From positions 158,862 through 222,861 of the forward strand of contig MNCI01036747.1 of the NCBI GenBank assembly GCA_015680685.1: 64,000 bases of DNA, read 5' to 3'. The notes under the pieces are model-generated. The model worked only from the letters and a program-made list of their open reading frames with translations. It was not told the origin of the DNA and made no database searches. The translations under genes were made by a program, and so were the position numbers. This document shows, piece after piece, positions 1-11,893 of this stretch. Numbering within the stretch: the first letter of the stretch is position 1; each line of letters starts with the position of its first letter. This stretch comes from Gnetum montanum (taxonomy: Eukaryota > Streptophyta > Gnetopsida > Gnetales > Gnetaceae).

Positions 1-28
1 GTCGATGCATGGAGGGATGCGTCAACAG

Positions 29-74
29 GGCCACGTTAACGTGGCCGCGTATACGGGATCCCGTATACGCGGCC
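29..74. repeat. Overlapping perfect palindromes, LTR-promoter-like
   Basis: Two perfect palindromes overlap: 29-46 (GGCCACGTTAACGTGGCC) and 43-74, whose left half is GGCCGCGTATACGGGA. Flanking GATGCGTC (16-23) and GACGCATC form a wider inverted pair. An ACTATATAG box follows at about 88. The palindrome block followed by a TATA box matches the design of LTR promoters elsewhere in the window, so this may be the inside of another LTR cut by the window edge. No LTR end was found, so that assignment is tentative. Confidence 0.6.
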
Positions 75-75
75 T

Positions 76-1845
76 AGTCGACGCATCAACTATATAGCAC
101 TTCATTAATATTGAATTTGATCTCTGGGTTATAAGATGATTCTTATTTTCTTTTGTCTTGAATAATTCTTGATTACTATGAATCATTTTATTTATTCTCA
201 AGCTACCTTTACTAGCATTGAGTTGAGCTAAGTTGAGTTTCTTCTAACTGAATTGTAATCATTGGGAAAGAATTATCAAATCTTGGCCTTTGCTTTTAGT
301 GGTTTGGTTCTATTCTCTTAAGAGTTTAGTATACCCTAAGTATGAAAATCTTGATATTCTTATTCAATGTGTTGTGTAATTTTTCTATTATTCAACATTT
401 TCATTGGAATCTCTATGTATTAAAATAGATATGGAAGACCTTGAAAATGAAGATATGAACAAGGAAAATATTAATCCAACAAAAATTATTATAGCTTAAC
501 TAAGTGATACTAATGCTATAGCATCATGTCCTAAGTTTTTAATAAGTTTCCTATTATTGTAGCATACAATACAAACCTTTAAAAATTTGATTATGTTTGC
601 CAAAAATTACTTTTCTCCCTATTTTTGCATCTTGTTTGATAGCTTCAATGATCTAATGAAAATAAAAAAGAACAATTTTTAAATTGATCACCAAAAGTAT
701 GTTTGTTATATATTTAAAACAAAAAGAGGATTAAGGCATATGACATGGATGAAAAGATTATGTTAAAGTTTGAGGCAAATTCTTTTTCTTGTGTACTATT
801 GGTGTTGAAAGTTGCATAAATATTTTGTTGTTTTAGATTTACAAATAAGTGCAAAAATTATCATGTATTGGCATAATTTTCTCAAGAACATTTTCTATGA
901 TTCATTGTTGTTAAATCATTTAAAAATTAGAGGACAAAGAAAAATTATGAAAGTTAATGAGTCAAAATTTTGAAAACAAAAATACGACAAAGGTAAAAAA
1001 AGTTAAAGGTTCATGGGTATTGCAAGAATTGAAAGAGGTTCAAATAACATATTTATGCTTAAGGATCCTAATAGGATAAAAGAAATACAATCATATTGAA
1101 CTTGGATGCACAATTTATTCAAACATGTGGAAGGCTTATGATACTAACTATGTTTTGTAGTTGAAATTCCACAACAAGGTTAATTATTTAATTTGTTTGA
1201 AATATCCTCAATTTTATGTTCATACTAACATAATTAAGAGTACGTGATGAGCTATCAAAGATTAATTACACATTCAAAGCTTCATTACCTAAATATATGT
1301 GGTGGAGAAGATTTGTAAATAGGAAAGAAGATACACTTCTTACATTTATTCAACACATTATAAAATATAGAGGAAAATAAAAAAAATAGCAGGAAGAATA
1401 ATAAAGTTAGAAATAAAGAAAAATAGAGGGAAGAACAATAAAGTTAGAAATATGTTGTACTCTATTTTACATTGTAACAACTATTTCCTCTAATTTTTCT
1501 CTACATAGTTGTTCACTATGTTTTAATTTTATTTAATGGTTTTGAATTTAGTGTTTGTGTTCTATGTGTTTTGGTGAAGTTCATTGGAATGATGTCTCTA
1601 TTTGTGTTGTTTTATGAAGTTCTTTGTTTAAGAGTTCAAATTATAAGGAGAGTCTTTGTTTGTGTTCTAACAGTAAGAATGTTATTTGAAGTTTGAAATA
1701 TAAATGCTTTATTATATCATATCATATTGTTTACATATTACTTATTTACTTATCACATTAAGAGTGATTCAAAAAAATGTTTTATTTGAATAGTGATATT
1801 AGTTGGGTCGAGCTAATACCATTTTCAATACAAATATCCCTTTAG
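76..1845. other. AT-rich DNA without recognisable genes
   Basis: I read all frames and see only short peptides broken by stops. No RT, gag, tRNA or rRNA pattern was recognised. The first few hundred bases may be R/U5 of an LTR whose palindromic U3 is at 29-74, but they do not visibly match the other LTRs. Confidence 0.6.
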
Positions 1846-2450
1846 TCCATCAAGAATTTGGATCTTTCAAATAACCTTTTTCATGATCGCATACCTGAGG
1901 AAATTAGCAAGATGTAAAGTTTATAAAATCTTTCTCTCTTTAGCAATCAAATAGTTGGAAATACCCCTCTCTATAGGTAGAATGAGCTAAATAATTACTT
2001 ATCTAGATAGGTTTTGGGGTAGGCCAATACCAATTGCTTCATATGGAATAAGAGGATCATAGTTATGTTGGTAACTATAAGGAAGAATCACCATAGTAAT
2101 GTGATTCCTCTAAGTAAACCCACCATCCTTATAACATTTATTAACTTTAAAAGAGTTGAGATCTACATTGTAATAAACTTTTTAGTTTGATTAGCCAAAC
2201 ATTGATGGATCTTCCAAGCATTCAAAAAATTAATTTCAATTGTAACAAACTTGATGGATTGGTTTCATGAAAGATGCTAGCCATTTCAAGTTTCACTCAG
2301 TTTCTTCGATATCTAAATCTTAGTAATAAAATGTTTACTAGATCATTAGTAAATGGGAAGATCATACCATTGTTTGGGGACCTTAAAGAGATGAAAATTA
2401 CTAATGTAATGCTTGGGATTGTTAATTTCTTTATTTAAGGGTATTGCAAA
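1846..2450 (+). pseudogene. Leucine-rich-repeat protein fragment, decayed
   Basis: From 1846 the frame reads SIKNLDLSNNLF then RIPEEISKM, the LxxLDLSxNxxxxxIPxxI pattern of plant extracellular LRRs, and a second unit (LSLFSNQIVGNTPLSIGR) follows after stops. Further on, around 2195-2390, pieces such as LPSIQKINFNCNKLDG and LRYLNLSNKMFTRSL continue the pattern in other frames. In plants such repeats belong to receptor-like kinases or receptor-like proteins that sense ligands at the cell surface. No signal peptide, transmembrane segment or kinase domain is visible. Stops and frameshifts make this a pseudogene remnant. The gene type beyond 'LRR' is inference. Confidence 0.6.
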
Positions 2451-3282
2451 TACTGAGGCTATAAATAGGATATGAAGTTTAAGAGTTGATGATTGAAATG
2501 ACTTTATATAGATAATTTAAAAAAATAAATTTATTTTATTTACTTTAGCAACTAAATTATTGATGATTGAATTTTGTTAATTAATGAGTTGAGCTTGGCT
2601 CCTCATCTTTGATGTATTTTCTATGTATTTTGAGAATTATCTTAATATAAGGAAGATTTTTTCCATTTTACTATGTTATTTTTATTTTCTAAGCTAGATT
2701 TTCTTGGAAGTTGTGGATTGGGTCCTATTGGGGTCTATCAAGGTGTAACAACCATGCATCAATAATAATAATTATTTTAATGTTATTTTCTTTTATTTGT
2801 TTCATAAATTTTGAACATAGGAAACTTTGTTTCTAGAAGTTTGATTGAGGTGGAACAAGTGTTATTGAGATAATCTTCTCACACACTTTCTAATTATATA
2901 ATTTATTTTGTTCTTCAGTATCTACTTTTTATTATTATGTTAATTTCTATTTCTATTTAATATTTATGCTAGTAGTAAGGAATTTTGTTGTGTCTTGTTA
3001 TTCTATTTTCTCTATGTTTTTAATCAATAATTTTTATTCATTTAATGCTTAATTTTAAATTTATTTAAATCAAAGTTAAGTTCAAATACAAGTGGTTTCT
3101 TAGCACTCTTACTAGTTATTTATAGGATGGTATAGATAATTAATAAGGATGTTATAGACAAATTTTGTCTATTCCTTAGCATACACTATTAGATGTACTT
3201 ACTAAGTGTCATGCTCTTAGCTAAATCCTTAGCTATACATAAACTTACAAATCAAATTGTGAGGTTGGAAATCTATCCTAAC
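2451..3282. other. AT-rich DNA, nothing recognised
   Basis: No coding or RNA signal seen. It ends at the proposed left edge of element E1. The five bases CTAAC at 3278-3282 would be the left target-site duplication, but the right end of E1 is lost, so this cannot be confirmed. Confidence 0.5.
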
Positions 3283-3289
3283 TGATAAG

Positions 3290-3475
3290 AGCAGTTACTC
3301 TAATTATTAGAGTGGTTACTCTAGCGGTTACTCTAGTGGTTACTCTAGCAGTTACTCTAATTATTAGAGTGGTTACTCTAGTAGTTATTCTAATTATTAG
3401 AGTGGTTACTCTAGCGGTTGCTTTAGCAGTTATTTTAATTATTAGAGTGGTTACTTTAATTATTAGAGTAGTTGC
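3290..3475. repeat. U3 array of TTACTCTAATTATTAGAG units
   Basis: Imperfect units built from GGTTACTCTAG and TTACTCTAATTATTAGAG. CTCTAATTATTAGAG is nearly self-complementary. The array sits directly upstream of the TATA box, where other LTRs in this window carry GATATC or ATCGATG palindromes. The repetitive open frames on both strands here (many Val/Thr/Ile) follow from the repeat and are not genes. Confidence 0.8.
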
Positions 3476-3484
3476 TCCCAAGTC

Positions 3485-3492
3485 TATAAATA
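3485..3492 (+). promoter_or_regulatory. TATA box of the E1 LTR
   Basis: TATAAATA directly after the U3 array, in the same place as the TATAAATA of E4's LTRs. Confidence 0.65.
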
Positions 3493-4025
3493 CAATGCCT
3501 AGGCACACAATTGAGAGGAAGTCTTTCAACAGTCAAGTAGCGAAACTCTTATAGTCTGTTTGAAAGTTAGAATATTTTTCAAGTGCCCGCAGCAAGAGGT
3601 CTAAGTGTGGATGGATCTTTATTCAAGCATTGATGTACTTGAGCACACCATTGTGTTGGTAATAAAGACGAGCTCTTTGATTCATCCTCGTAGCACTTGA
3701 GATTTATTTTCTTACGCATTTATTTTATTTTATTTTTCTATGCATTTATTTTATTTTATGCACTTTACATTTATGTTATTAGCATANTCTCTCTTTCCCT
3801 ATTAGCACAGGACATAAAAACATAAAAGATATAAAAATCATATGCCTCAAGCTTACTTAATCATACAATCTTGACATACAAGTAAGTTTGGGAAGATAAC
3901 AATCAATCAACCCATCCTTGTTCCACAAGGGTGCATAAGCACTTAGTCCTTGGAATTTGACTGGATCATGCATGAAATGCTCGTATTCATATGGTTGAGC
4001 GTAGAGGTACCTCGCTGCTCATCAT

Positions 4026-4043
4026 TGGCGCCATTCCCAAGGA
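4026..4043 (+). other. Primer-binding site of E1 (tRNA-Asp type)
   Basis: TGGCGCCATTCCCAAGGA, one base after the LTR end. It resembles TGGCGCCGTTGCCGGGGA, the complement of the 3' end of plant tRNA-Asp, known as a primer for Athila-type elements. Four bases differ. Confidence 0.7.
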
Positions 4044-4214
4044 CTTAGCTATTTTTGCGCTAATTAGAGCATAGGAAATCATTCACATCGTTGGAACGAA
4101 CCCTTAGGGTTGATTGGGAAAATAATAAGCAAGAATACATTGCACACTAAATAGACAAGTATATCTCCTTCGTCGTATAAAAGTGCCTCACCGCCTAGGT
4201 TTGAAACAGGAAAC

Positions 4215-6540
4215 AATCGATGGCGTAATAGACATGACGTTGATCTGCCAGTCCTTCAACAAGTTCAAGTGGTATATATTCATCCCGATGAGTATATACC
4301 AGACTTCACCTTTATCCTCCATCAAGATGAACAATTGCATTAGCAAGACTTAGAAGGTAACATAGTATTACCTCCCGATGATTCGGCCCTAAGCATGCTT
4401 CTTTGTGCCCTCACACATATTGGCATGTTGCACTTACATGTAGAATACGTTGTGCAAGACCATGTCTTGAGAGAATACTATCCCATGGAGGCACAACATC
4501 AAAGGGATTTGCAACAGAAGAGACATCATAAGTCTTTGAAGGGTAAGTGGTCGCAGGATGTCCCACATGTCTTAAGTGAAAATGAGGGTGGTGAACTTGC
4601 CTTAGGCAGTTACCCACACAAAGATGTTCCTCCCCTTGACTTTGGCTAAGGGGTTGTGTATCAAAACCTTCATTCCACTATTCATAACCCAGGTTCTGAT
4701 ACCCATGGGCACAAAGGGTGTGAAAAAGGAACACAGACACATGATAAAGATAGAAATTCTGATCACAATTGTAATCGAGGCTAAGACTGCCAAAGAGAAG
4801 GTGGCAGACATCCTCATGGTGACGGTTCTCCTTCTTCTTCACCTTCATCATCTCCTTCATCCTCTCCTTCAGTGTCTGGATGTAGTCATAAAGAAAAAGA
4901 CCATGGGCATAAAGGTAGGAAAAGTGGAAGTTATAGATGAAACAACCAGGAAAGGGGATGAGGGCACTCTAGAGAGTCACGACATAGAAGAAGGGAGAGT
5001 AGGAAACAACGTAGGCATCCTAGACACCATGGATGAGATGATCACGATGAACCCTTACTCATTACTCAAAGTATGTTGGACATAGCTGAGGCTGTTAGAA
5101 TTCTAACAAGGCACTAGAAAGATAGTAGGATCAAGAGATTAGAGATGAACAATATCCCAAAATTTGAAGGGGGATACAACATTGATCCTCAGAATCACTT
5201 ACAAGCATTCCATGATGCATGTGCCTTACAAAATATAGAGAAAAAATGGCAAAAACTTAAGTTGTTTTCATAGACACTAGTTAAAGAAGCAGAAAGCTGG
5301 TACCAATCTTTAGAACCGAAATCCATGTGTAGGTGGAGTACTATGCTAGAATTATTTAATGACAAGTACCAAACATACTTCCAAGTGTCTAAATTGTGAA
5401 AGCAAATCCAAGGCTAGAAACAAGGAGGACATGAACCCTTGGATGCTACCATGGGTCGGTATGATGCACTGTTACACCATTGTCTTGGCCATGGTTATTC
5501 GCAAAGAGATCAACTGTGCCATCTCATGGATGGGCTTAGGCATGAAACAAGAAGAACTCTTGGGATTTATGTCCAAAGAAGACTATCCGAGCTTAGGTCC
5601 CATCAAATTCAAAGACTATTGGAGCAAGTTGCTAAGGAATAAGGCAAGCTATGGAAGAGAGAAAGTGTGGAAGAGTATAATCGAGATCCTTCCCTTTGGA
5701 AGAGGGGAGTAAGATTTTGTGAGGATGAAGAAGAGTCACCACTTGAAGAGATGGTGAATAGAAAAACTTTGCCTATCCAAAAGTTGACATCAGAAGTATC
5801 AGCAAAGGTAGACCAAAGGTGGGATTCCCTAGATAATAGATTTTAATATGTTCTTAAAATAGTAGAGGAGTCTAGAGAGCAAGGTAGTGATCATGAAAAA
5901 ATAAAAAAAGAGAAGCTGAACATGCACATAGCAAGGGTAAGGGCAAAGTTGCCATCATTGAAGAGGTTGTGGAGTCAGAAACAGAAAATGATAGTGGATG
6001 TGAAATATGTCAATATGACCATCTTAAGGGATGTTACCCTATAATCTCACATCTGTAAGAGTTTGGGGTGTATTCACTCAATCCACGATTGAACAAATGA
6101 CAAGCACCCCAAAGATTACCTTACCCTCAAGGTAACCCAAGAAAGTTTCACCAACCCTTAACATATTATCCAAGTGGAACTCCACCACAACCAATTGAGC
6201 AATATCAATAGTGGTAGCACCCAAAATCATTGGGAATGCCACCACCAAGGCAACAGTATCCTTATCGGCAACCTAACCCATATGGATATTATGTGTAGCA
6301 GTCAATCTCCCCACGTGACTCTATTGGTCACATCACTTCTCAACCTTACTACCAAGCTTGCGAGTATTATGGGACTCCCTCTTCTAGGGGTGATGTTCTG
6401 CAAGCATACCATCCTTCTCATTTGGCTAAATCTCTTCCACCAATAGCTCCACTACCACCTGCTCTAGCTATGCAGGGTGAAATCCCTACCTAGCCATAGT
6501 AACGTAATGCTACAAGGGCTGTTAACTCTCAACCTATTAT
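4215..6540 (+). pseudogene. gag: E1 gag (capsid/nucleocapsid), broken
   Basis: Gag packages the element RNA. The N-terminal part (about 4240-4380) reads VVYIHPDEYIPDFTFILHQD, shared with gag of E2 and E3. An acidic/basic linker follows. The capsid core (retrotransposon gag family) lies at about 5150-5700, with FEGGYNIDPQNHLQAFHDAC and ELFNDKYQTYF, then LMDGLRHETRRTLGIY. A zinc-knuckle-like CEICQYDHLKGC lies near 6000, followed by a Pro/Gln/Tyr-rich tail. The frame changes several times and TAG/TAA stops interrupt it. The start codon could not be fixed. Confidence 0.8.
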
Positions 6541-7440
6541 TGGTTACAACAACCACATGAAGAAAAGACCTTTCTTTAGAACCAATAAACCAACCAAGCC
6601 CTTGCAATCACAAGCGACTGATTCCTTAGATGCCTCAGTATCAATCAAAACTTTAGAACCTCCTTTAACTCAACCATCACACTCAATGCATACGGTCATG
6701 CTAACACATTCCGTCACTGATTGGATCAAAGCTGGCCACCTTCCCAAGAAATTCTCTAATCCTAAGAGTCCTCTGATATACTTACAAATCACTGGAAATG
6801 TGCCATGCAAGGCTCTTTTGGATTTAGGCTTCAGTGTCAACTTGATTTCTCAAGAAATGTACAAGGCCTGGAACCTACCTCCATTGAAAAAGAATAACAT
6901 CCATCTAGAGTTGGCCAACCAGTCCATCACTGTCCCATTGGGACTAGTGGAAGACATTGTTACCACTGTTTGTGTGTGGTCATATCCAATTGACTTCCTA
7001 GTGATTTAGGTGAACAACGGTAAGGGGGACTTTTCAATCATAATGGAAAGAGCATGGCTAAGCACCATCGACACATGCTTACGAATCTGTAATCTTTCCC
7101 TAGAAATATCAAAGGAAAATATGTTCGAAAAGATCTAGAAGAAGAAAGTTCCATACATTGCATACAATGACACAGGGTGTAATTACGTGCAAAGGTCATG
7201 GTTTGTGCAAAGTTTAACATTGCCTGCATGCAATTAGTGTGCACAAGTGATTAACATAAAAAGATGACTGTATGTAGTAGCCACACGATAGGAAGGCACC
7301 CAGTGGCTGACAGTTGATCAAGAAAGTAGTTCACTCATATGCATGGAACCAACTGAGGGTTTGGCTTGCGCTTACATCGATAGCATAGATGCATTAGAGT
7401 AAGTCCACTACCAACTTCCAAGTCTTAACCTTGAAAATGT
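6541..7440 (+). pseudogene. E1 aspartic protease region
   Basis: The protease cleaves the Gag-Pol polyprotein. An open stretch from 6557 to 7009 contains the active-site region, but the site reads LLDLGFSVNL where E5 has LLDSGSGVNL, so the catalytic Asp-Ser-Gly triad is lost. The downstream SQEMYKAWNLPPLKK segment is nearly identical in E1 and E5. The frame continues with stops to the RT region. Confidence 0.85.
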
Positions 7441-9100
7441 CAACTGGAGGAAGTTGAAAATCCTTGAAAAATTTAATCAGGAGCCCCTTGAGCTAAAACT
7501 ATTACCCACCGGTATGGAATACACATTCCTTAAAAATGGAAAATCAGTAATTATCAATGCTAAGCTTGCTCCTCAATAGAAAGAAGAACTACTGAAGGTA
7601 ATCAATAGATGGTCAAAAGCCTTCACTTGGTCATATCCCAAATTAACTAGAATAGATCCTAGGATATGCCAACATAGGATTTACACCGACCCCTCCATGA
7701 AGCCTCAAAGACAACCACAGAGGCATTTGAACCCAAAGTTGAAGCAAGTAGTCAAGGAAGAAATCGAACAACTTCTCAAGGCTGGGTTCATATACCCCAT
7801 TGCTAATAGTAAATGGGTTAGCCCCTTAGTTATTGTGCTTAAAAAGAAAGGCAAATGGAGGTGTTCATATATTTTAGGCTATTGAATATGGAAACATTCA
7901 AAAATAACTTTCTATTGCCATTTGTTGACCAAGTCTTAGACACCATTGCAGGGCATCGCTACTATAGTTTTCTGGATGGATATAGCGGATATAATCAAAT
8001 ACAAATAGTCCGAGAAGATGAAGCCAATACTACATTCACTAGTCCTTAGGGAATGTTTGCATACAAACAGATGCCGTTTGGCTTGTGCAATGCCCTTGCA
8101 ACATTTTAACAACTAGTTCTAAGCATCTTCCAATAGCAGATAGGAAATGGTGTAGAAGTCTTTATGGACGATTTCTCCACCTATGGAGAAAACTTTGATC
8201 AAGCCTTGGACTAGTTAGAACAAGTGTTAAAAATATGTGTAGAAACCAATTTGAGGCTCAACTGGCAGAAAATCCATTTGATGGTACAAGAGGGTGTAGT
8301 ACTAGGGCACAAAGTCTCACACATAGGGATAGAGGTAGACCTTAAGAAAATCAAAGTTATCCAAAGAATTACCTATCAACCAGAAACTGTCAAAGATATT
8401 TGGTCATTCCTTGGACATACTAGCTACTAGAGGTGATTTATTGAGAACTTTTCAAAGGTTGCCAAATCATTGGTGGAATTAACAAAAAAGGACGTACCTT
8501 TTGAGTGGACCAGGGAATGTAAATTAGCTTTTCAAACTCTGAAATAGAAGCTAGTAGAAACACCCATTCTACAAGCTCCTGATTGGTTCAAACCATTCCA
8601 TATCATGACTAACACATCCAACTATGCCTTAGGAGCCATACTTACATAGTTAGATGATCAAAAGTGTCCTTATTACATCCACTGTACAAGTAGAAGTATC
8701 ATTGGTGCACAACTTAACTACACTACAATAGAGAAAGAATTAATGGCTGTAGTATTTGTCCTAGAAAATTTTAGACACTATGTATTAAGATATAAAGAAT
8801 ATATACATATAGATCATAGTGCAATAAGGTTCCTCATGAATAAGCTGATGGTAAGCCCTCATATCATATGATGGCTTGTAATCTTACAAGAGTTCGATCT
8901 TACGATGATCAATCATAAAGGCATCGAGAATGTAGTTGTTGATCATTTATCTCGATTGCGATGGAACAACAAAGAGGACAAGTATCCAATTTTTGATTAT
9001 TTTCCTGATGAATTCCTCTTTGCTGGTGTAGTGAATAATTAATCAGCCATAGAGACAAACTGGTACAGTAGCATTCTTACCTATCTCCTCACCCAACAAA
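7441..9100 (+). pseudogene. pol: E1 reverse transcriptase and RNase H, broken
   Basis: RT copies element RNA to DNA and RNase H removes the RNA strand. RT begins near 7460. Visible blocks are KEEIEQLLKAGFIYPI, WVSPLVIVLKKKGKWR (then a frameshift near 7870), YSFLDGYSGYNQI, MPFGLCNA, the catalytic VFMDDFSTYG near 8160, and the LGH block. RNase H follows with HIMTNTSNYALGAIL, then EKELMAVV and HIDHSAIRFL. At least eight in-frame stops are present, many at expected Gln (TAG, TAA) or Arg (TGA) codons. Confidence 0.9.
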
Positions 9101-10392
9101 TACCACAAGAGTTAAACCTTAAGAAGAAATAACAGTTTCTTTACCAAGCTAAGTACTTTATGGAAATCAATGGGAAACTTTACAAAGTGTGTCCCGATGG
9201 CTTGATTCGATGGTGTGTTCCCATTATAGATCAACTATGAGTTCTTCAAGACACTCACGAGGGTCCTTGTGGGGGTGACTACGTTGGGAGACAAACAACC
9301 ATCAAGATCTTGCTTGCAGAATATTATTGGCCTACATTGTTTCGGGACACCCATCAATTCATCCAATCTTGTGAGAGTTGTCAACATGATGGGGGAATGA
9401 CTGCTAGAATGGAGGATCTGCAACAATGGATCTAATTGTTAGAACCCTTCAACATTTGGGGAATTGATTTTATGGGGCCAGTTAGACCAATGTCCAATGG
9501 AAAAGCCCATATCATTGTTGCTGTTGATTACCTAACTAAATGGGCAGAAGAAACTACTATTAAGGATTGTACATCATCTACAGCTGCATGATTTGTTCAA
9601 CAACAAATCATAAACAGGTTTGGTGTGCCTTGTGCACTTATTTCAGACAATGGTACCCACTTCACAGGTGCAACTTTTCGAAAATCAATACAACACTTAG
9701 GGGTTGAGCATAAATTGACTACACCATACCACCCCCAAGTGAATGGTCAAGTAGAAGTCACCAACAGGGAGATTACGAAGATATTGACAAGAACTGTTAG
9801 CAAGTTTAGGCGAGACTGGAGCACTAAACTAAACAATGCTCTTTGGGCATATTGGTCCACATGGAAACTCCCTACAGGCTACTATCCCTATGAGTTAGTG
9901 TACGGTAAATTACCAATGCTTCCCATTCAAATTGAGCTTCATACACTATCCATGGCATGTGACCTCAACCTTGACCTTGATCTAGCACAGAAACAATGGT
10001 TAGTAACCCTTAACTTGCTAGATGAAAATCGACTAGCTGACTTATCATCTAACGAGTTGCATAAGGCATTCAATAAACAACGTCATGACCTAAGGATTAG
10101 GAAAGTTAAATATCAACCAGGAGATAAGGTTCTCTACTGGAATCCCACACATGTGCCACAATGTACTAAATTTCAAACACTATGGGAAGGACCTTATATT
10201 ATTTATGCAACTTTTCCTTTAGGGGCCATGACAATATACAAACCTGAGAGCCTAGACAAGAAACTGTTGGTCAACGTACAACAAACCAAACCTTTCCATG
10301 AGCTTAGGACAACTACTACACATGCTACCTCTATTGATGGACAACCTTGCTCACTATTTTGGATCTTCTCCTTCCAACTCAGTTCTTTTTGA
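9101..10392 (+). pseudogene. E1 integrase, nearly open C-terminal half
   Basis: Integrase inserts the DNA copy into the host genome. The zinc-binding H-H-C-C region lies at about 9255-9400 (THEGPCGG ... HQFIQSCESCQ). The DDE core shows WGIDFMGP near 9460, DNGTHF near 9640 and YHPQVNGQVE near 9730, so all three acidic residues are readable. From 9625 to 10392 the frame is open for 255 codons and includes the C-terminal KYQPGDKVLYWNP and LWEGPYII blocks. Upstream stops at expected Arg or Gln codons break the domain. No chromodomain was seen. Confidence 0.92.
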
Positions 10393-11893
10393 ATTTTTTT
10401 TACACATTTTTCCAACTTTGCTTATTTTTTTTACATCATCGTTCATGTTTTTACTATTTCTTTGTTTACTTGATTTACTTTTATTCATCATCCAATAAGT
10501 GCTCATGATGGTGGATTGCATTATATCATATTGATTGCTAATATTTGGTTTTTACCTTTGAATTCTGATGTTGGTATTAAGGTATGACTCTTTTGATAAA
10601 ATAGGCAATGAGTCCACGTCATCCACTCATCCATACAACTCTATGGTCTCCTTTGGCTTGGAACTGTACAATCCCCTTTTTCTAAGTAAATTTATTAATG
10701 AATTGGTGGCTGGGTACTTTTCAAACCAAGGAAAGACTCAAAGGATGAAAAGGGTGTGACTTGAAGGGGATTCGATGCATTTGTGCTAGCCATTCTCTTG
10801 GGTGCTTGGATGCTTGGGTTTTCTGCCATTCTGACATTGTTCAAAAATCAAAAGGCTGAGTGAATAAAAATAAGTCTTTGCATGGTGTGGTTCTCACACA
10901 AAAGAAGAAGAAGAAGAAGAAGAAAAGTAAGAATTCAAAGCACACCCCTTAGACATAATAAAGCAATATGGGCTACAAGCATTGGTTATGAAATTGGAAA
11001 GACATGTTACCCATGCTTGAAGGTTCCCTCTAACTAAGGCCCTTTCTCACTTCCTGCTTCTCCATTTTGCTCTCCTCGGGATGGTGGTCACTCTTTGTGA
11101 AGGCATTCTTGTTGCTTCAAGAGGATGGATTGGCCAGGTGTATTGATGAAAGGTCATTGAATGTGGTTGGTTTGAGTCTGGATTTGGGATGAAGTTCTAT
11201 TAAGTCATCTTAACCATGAAATACACAAGGGGCTTTACAAAACCTTATTTTTGGGATCTCATTTCATTCTCTCCTCTTCATCTTTCTTCCCATTTTCCAC
11301 CTCATTGCTAGTTTTATCATTAGTCTGTTCTAAGTTGATGCATTATTTTTCTTTGGTGAATTCTTATAGGTAAGTTTTTAATTGTTGCTTTCAAATGACA
11401 TTCCTAGAGCCTATGGACTCTTTTGTTTGTGGGTTTATCAAGGCATAAAAGGCATGAGCTTGCTTTGAGGAGGACCCACTGGCATTCCTTTTTGTTGCAA
11501 TTGTTAAGTTCTTTTCCTTAAACATTTCCTACAATTAATCATCTCTTATTTCATCCCCATCCATGACATCCATTTTATTGGCGTTGTTGTTGTTATTTTT
11601 TCCCATTTTTCTTGTTGCTTATATTTTTTCCATCTTATAGCTACCGGAGGTTCACTCTTAGTCGTGGAGGCCCTAGCACAAATTTTTCAATTTTCTCCAT
11701 TTTACTATTCGCCTAACCCCTACACCTTGGGTAGTCACCTGTGATAAATCTCAGAACTAGTTTCTACCATAACCACAACTCAGCCAATGTGCTTCATATC
11801 GAGGCAAGGTATCAACTGTATTGTGGTTTATCTATCCTTGCTCATTTGTGACTGTGTTGTGTGTGCAGATGGCGATCTAACTAACAATGGATT
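10393..11893 (+). other. E1 3' noncoding tail
   Basis: There is no long frame, but the sequence matches the reverse strand of E5 at about 61070-62640 throughout, for example the blocks around 11640-11740 and 11850-11893. A GAA microsatellite lies at about 10903-10924. GTGTGCAG|ATGGC at 11861-11873 is conserved with E5 and resembles the AG|ATGGC start of ORF2 in E3. Similarity stops near 11893. Confidence 0.75.

Larger units (their letters stand above)
3283..4024 (+). repeat. 5' LTR of E1
   Basis: It starts TGATAAGAG and ends CTCATCA, an altered form of the TGATGAG/CTCATCA ends of the other LTRs here. It contains a short-repeat array (3290-3475), a TATA box, AATAAAG near 3661, and then the primer-binding site. 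The right end is firm; the left end rests on the inverted-end match. One N lies at 3787. Confidence 0.7.
3283..11893 (+). mobile_element. E1: Ty3/gypsy LTR retrotransposon, 3' LTR missing
   Basis: Order is 5' LTR, tRNA-Asp-type primer-binding site, gag, protease, RT/RNase H, integrase, long 3' noncoding tail. Protease-RT-RNase H-integrase order and the FMDD, DNGTHF and HPQVNGQVE motifs place it in Ty3/gypsy; the primer-binding site suggests the Athila/Tat branch. Many in-frame stops show it is dead. The right edge is where similarity to the tail of E5 ends; no polypurine tract or 3' LTR follows. Confidence 0.85.

Noticed and set aside
3278-3554. Open frames on both strands encoding Val/Thr/Ile/Leu repeats
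   Set aside because: They are a by-product of the U3 short-repeat array in the E1 LTR; there is no start context or protein family.
4411-4860. Minus-strand open frames overlapping E1 gag
   Set aside because: They lie opposite recognisable gag sequence and match no family.
10895-10930. GAA run as a functional regulatory site
   Set aside because: Simple microsatellite in a noncoding tail with no other support.
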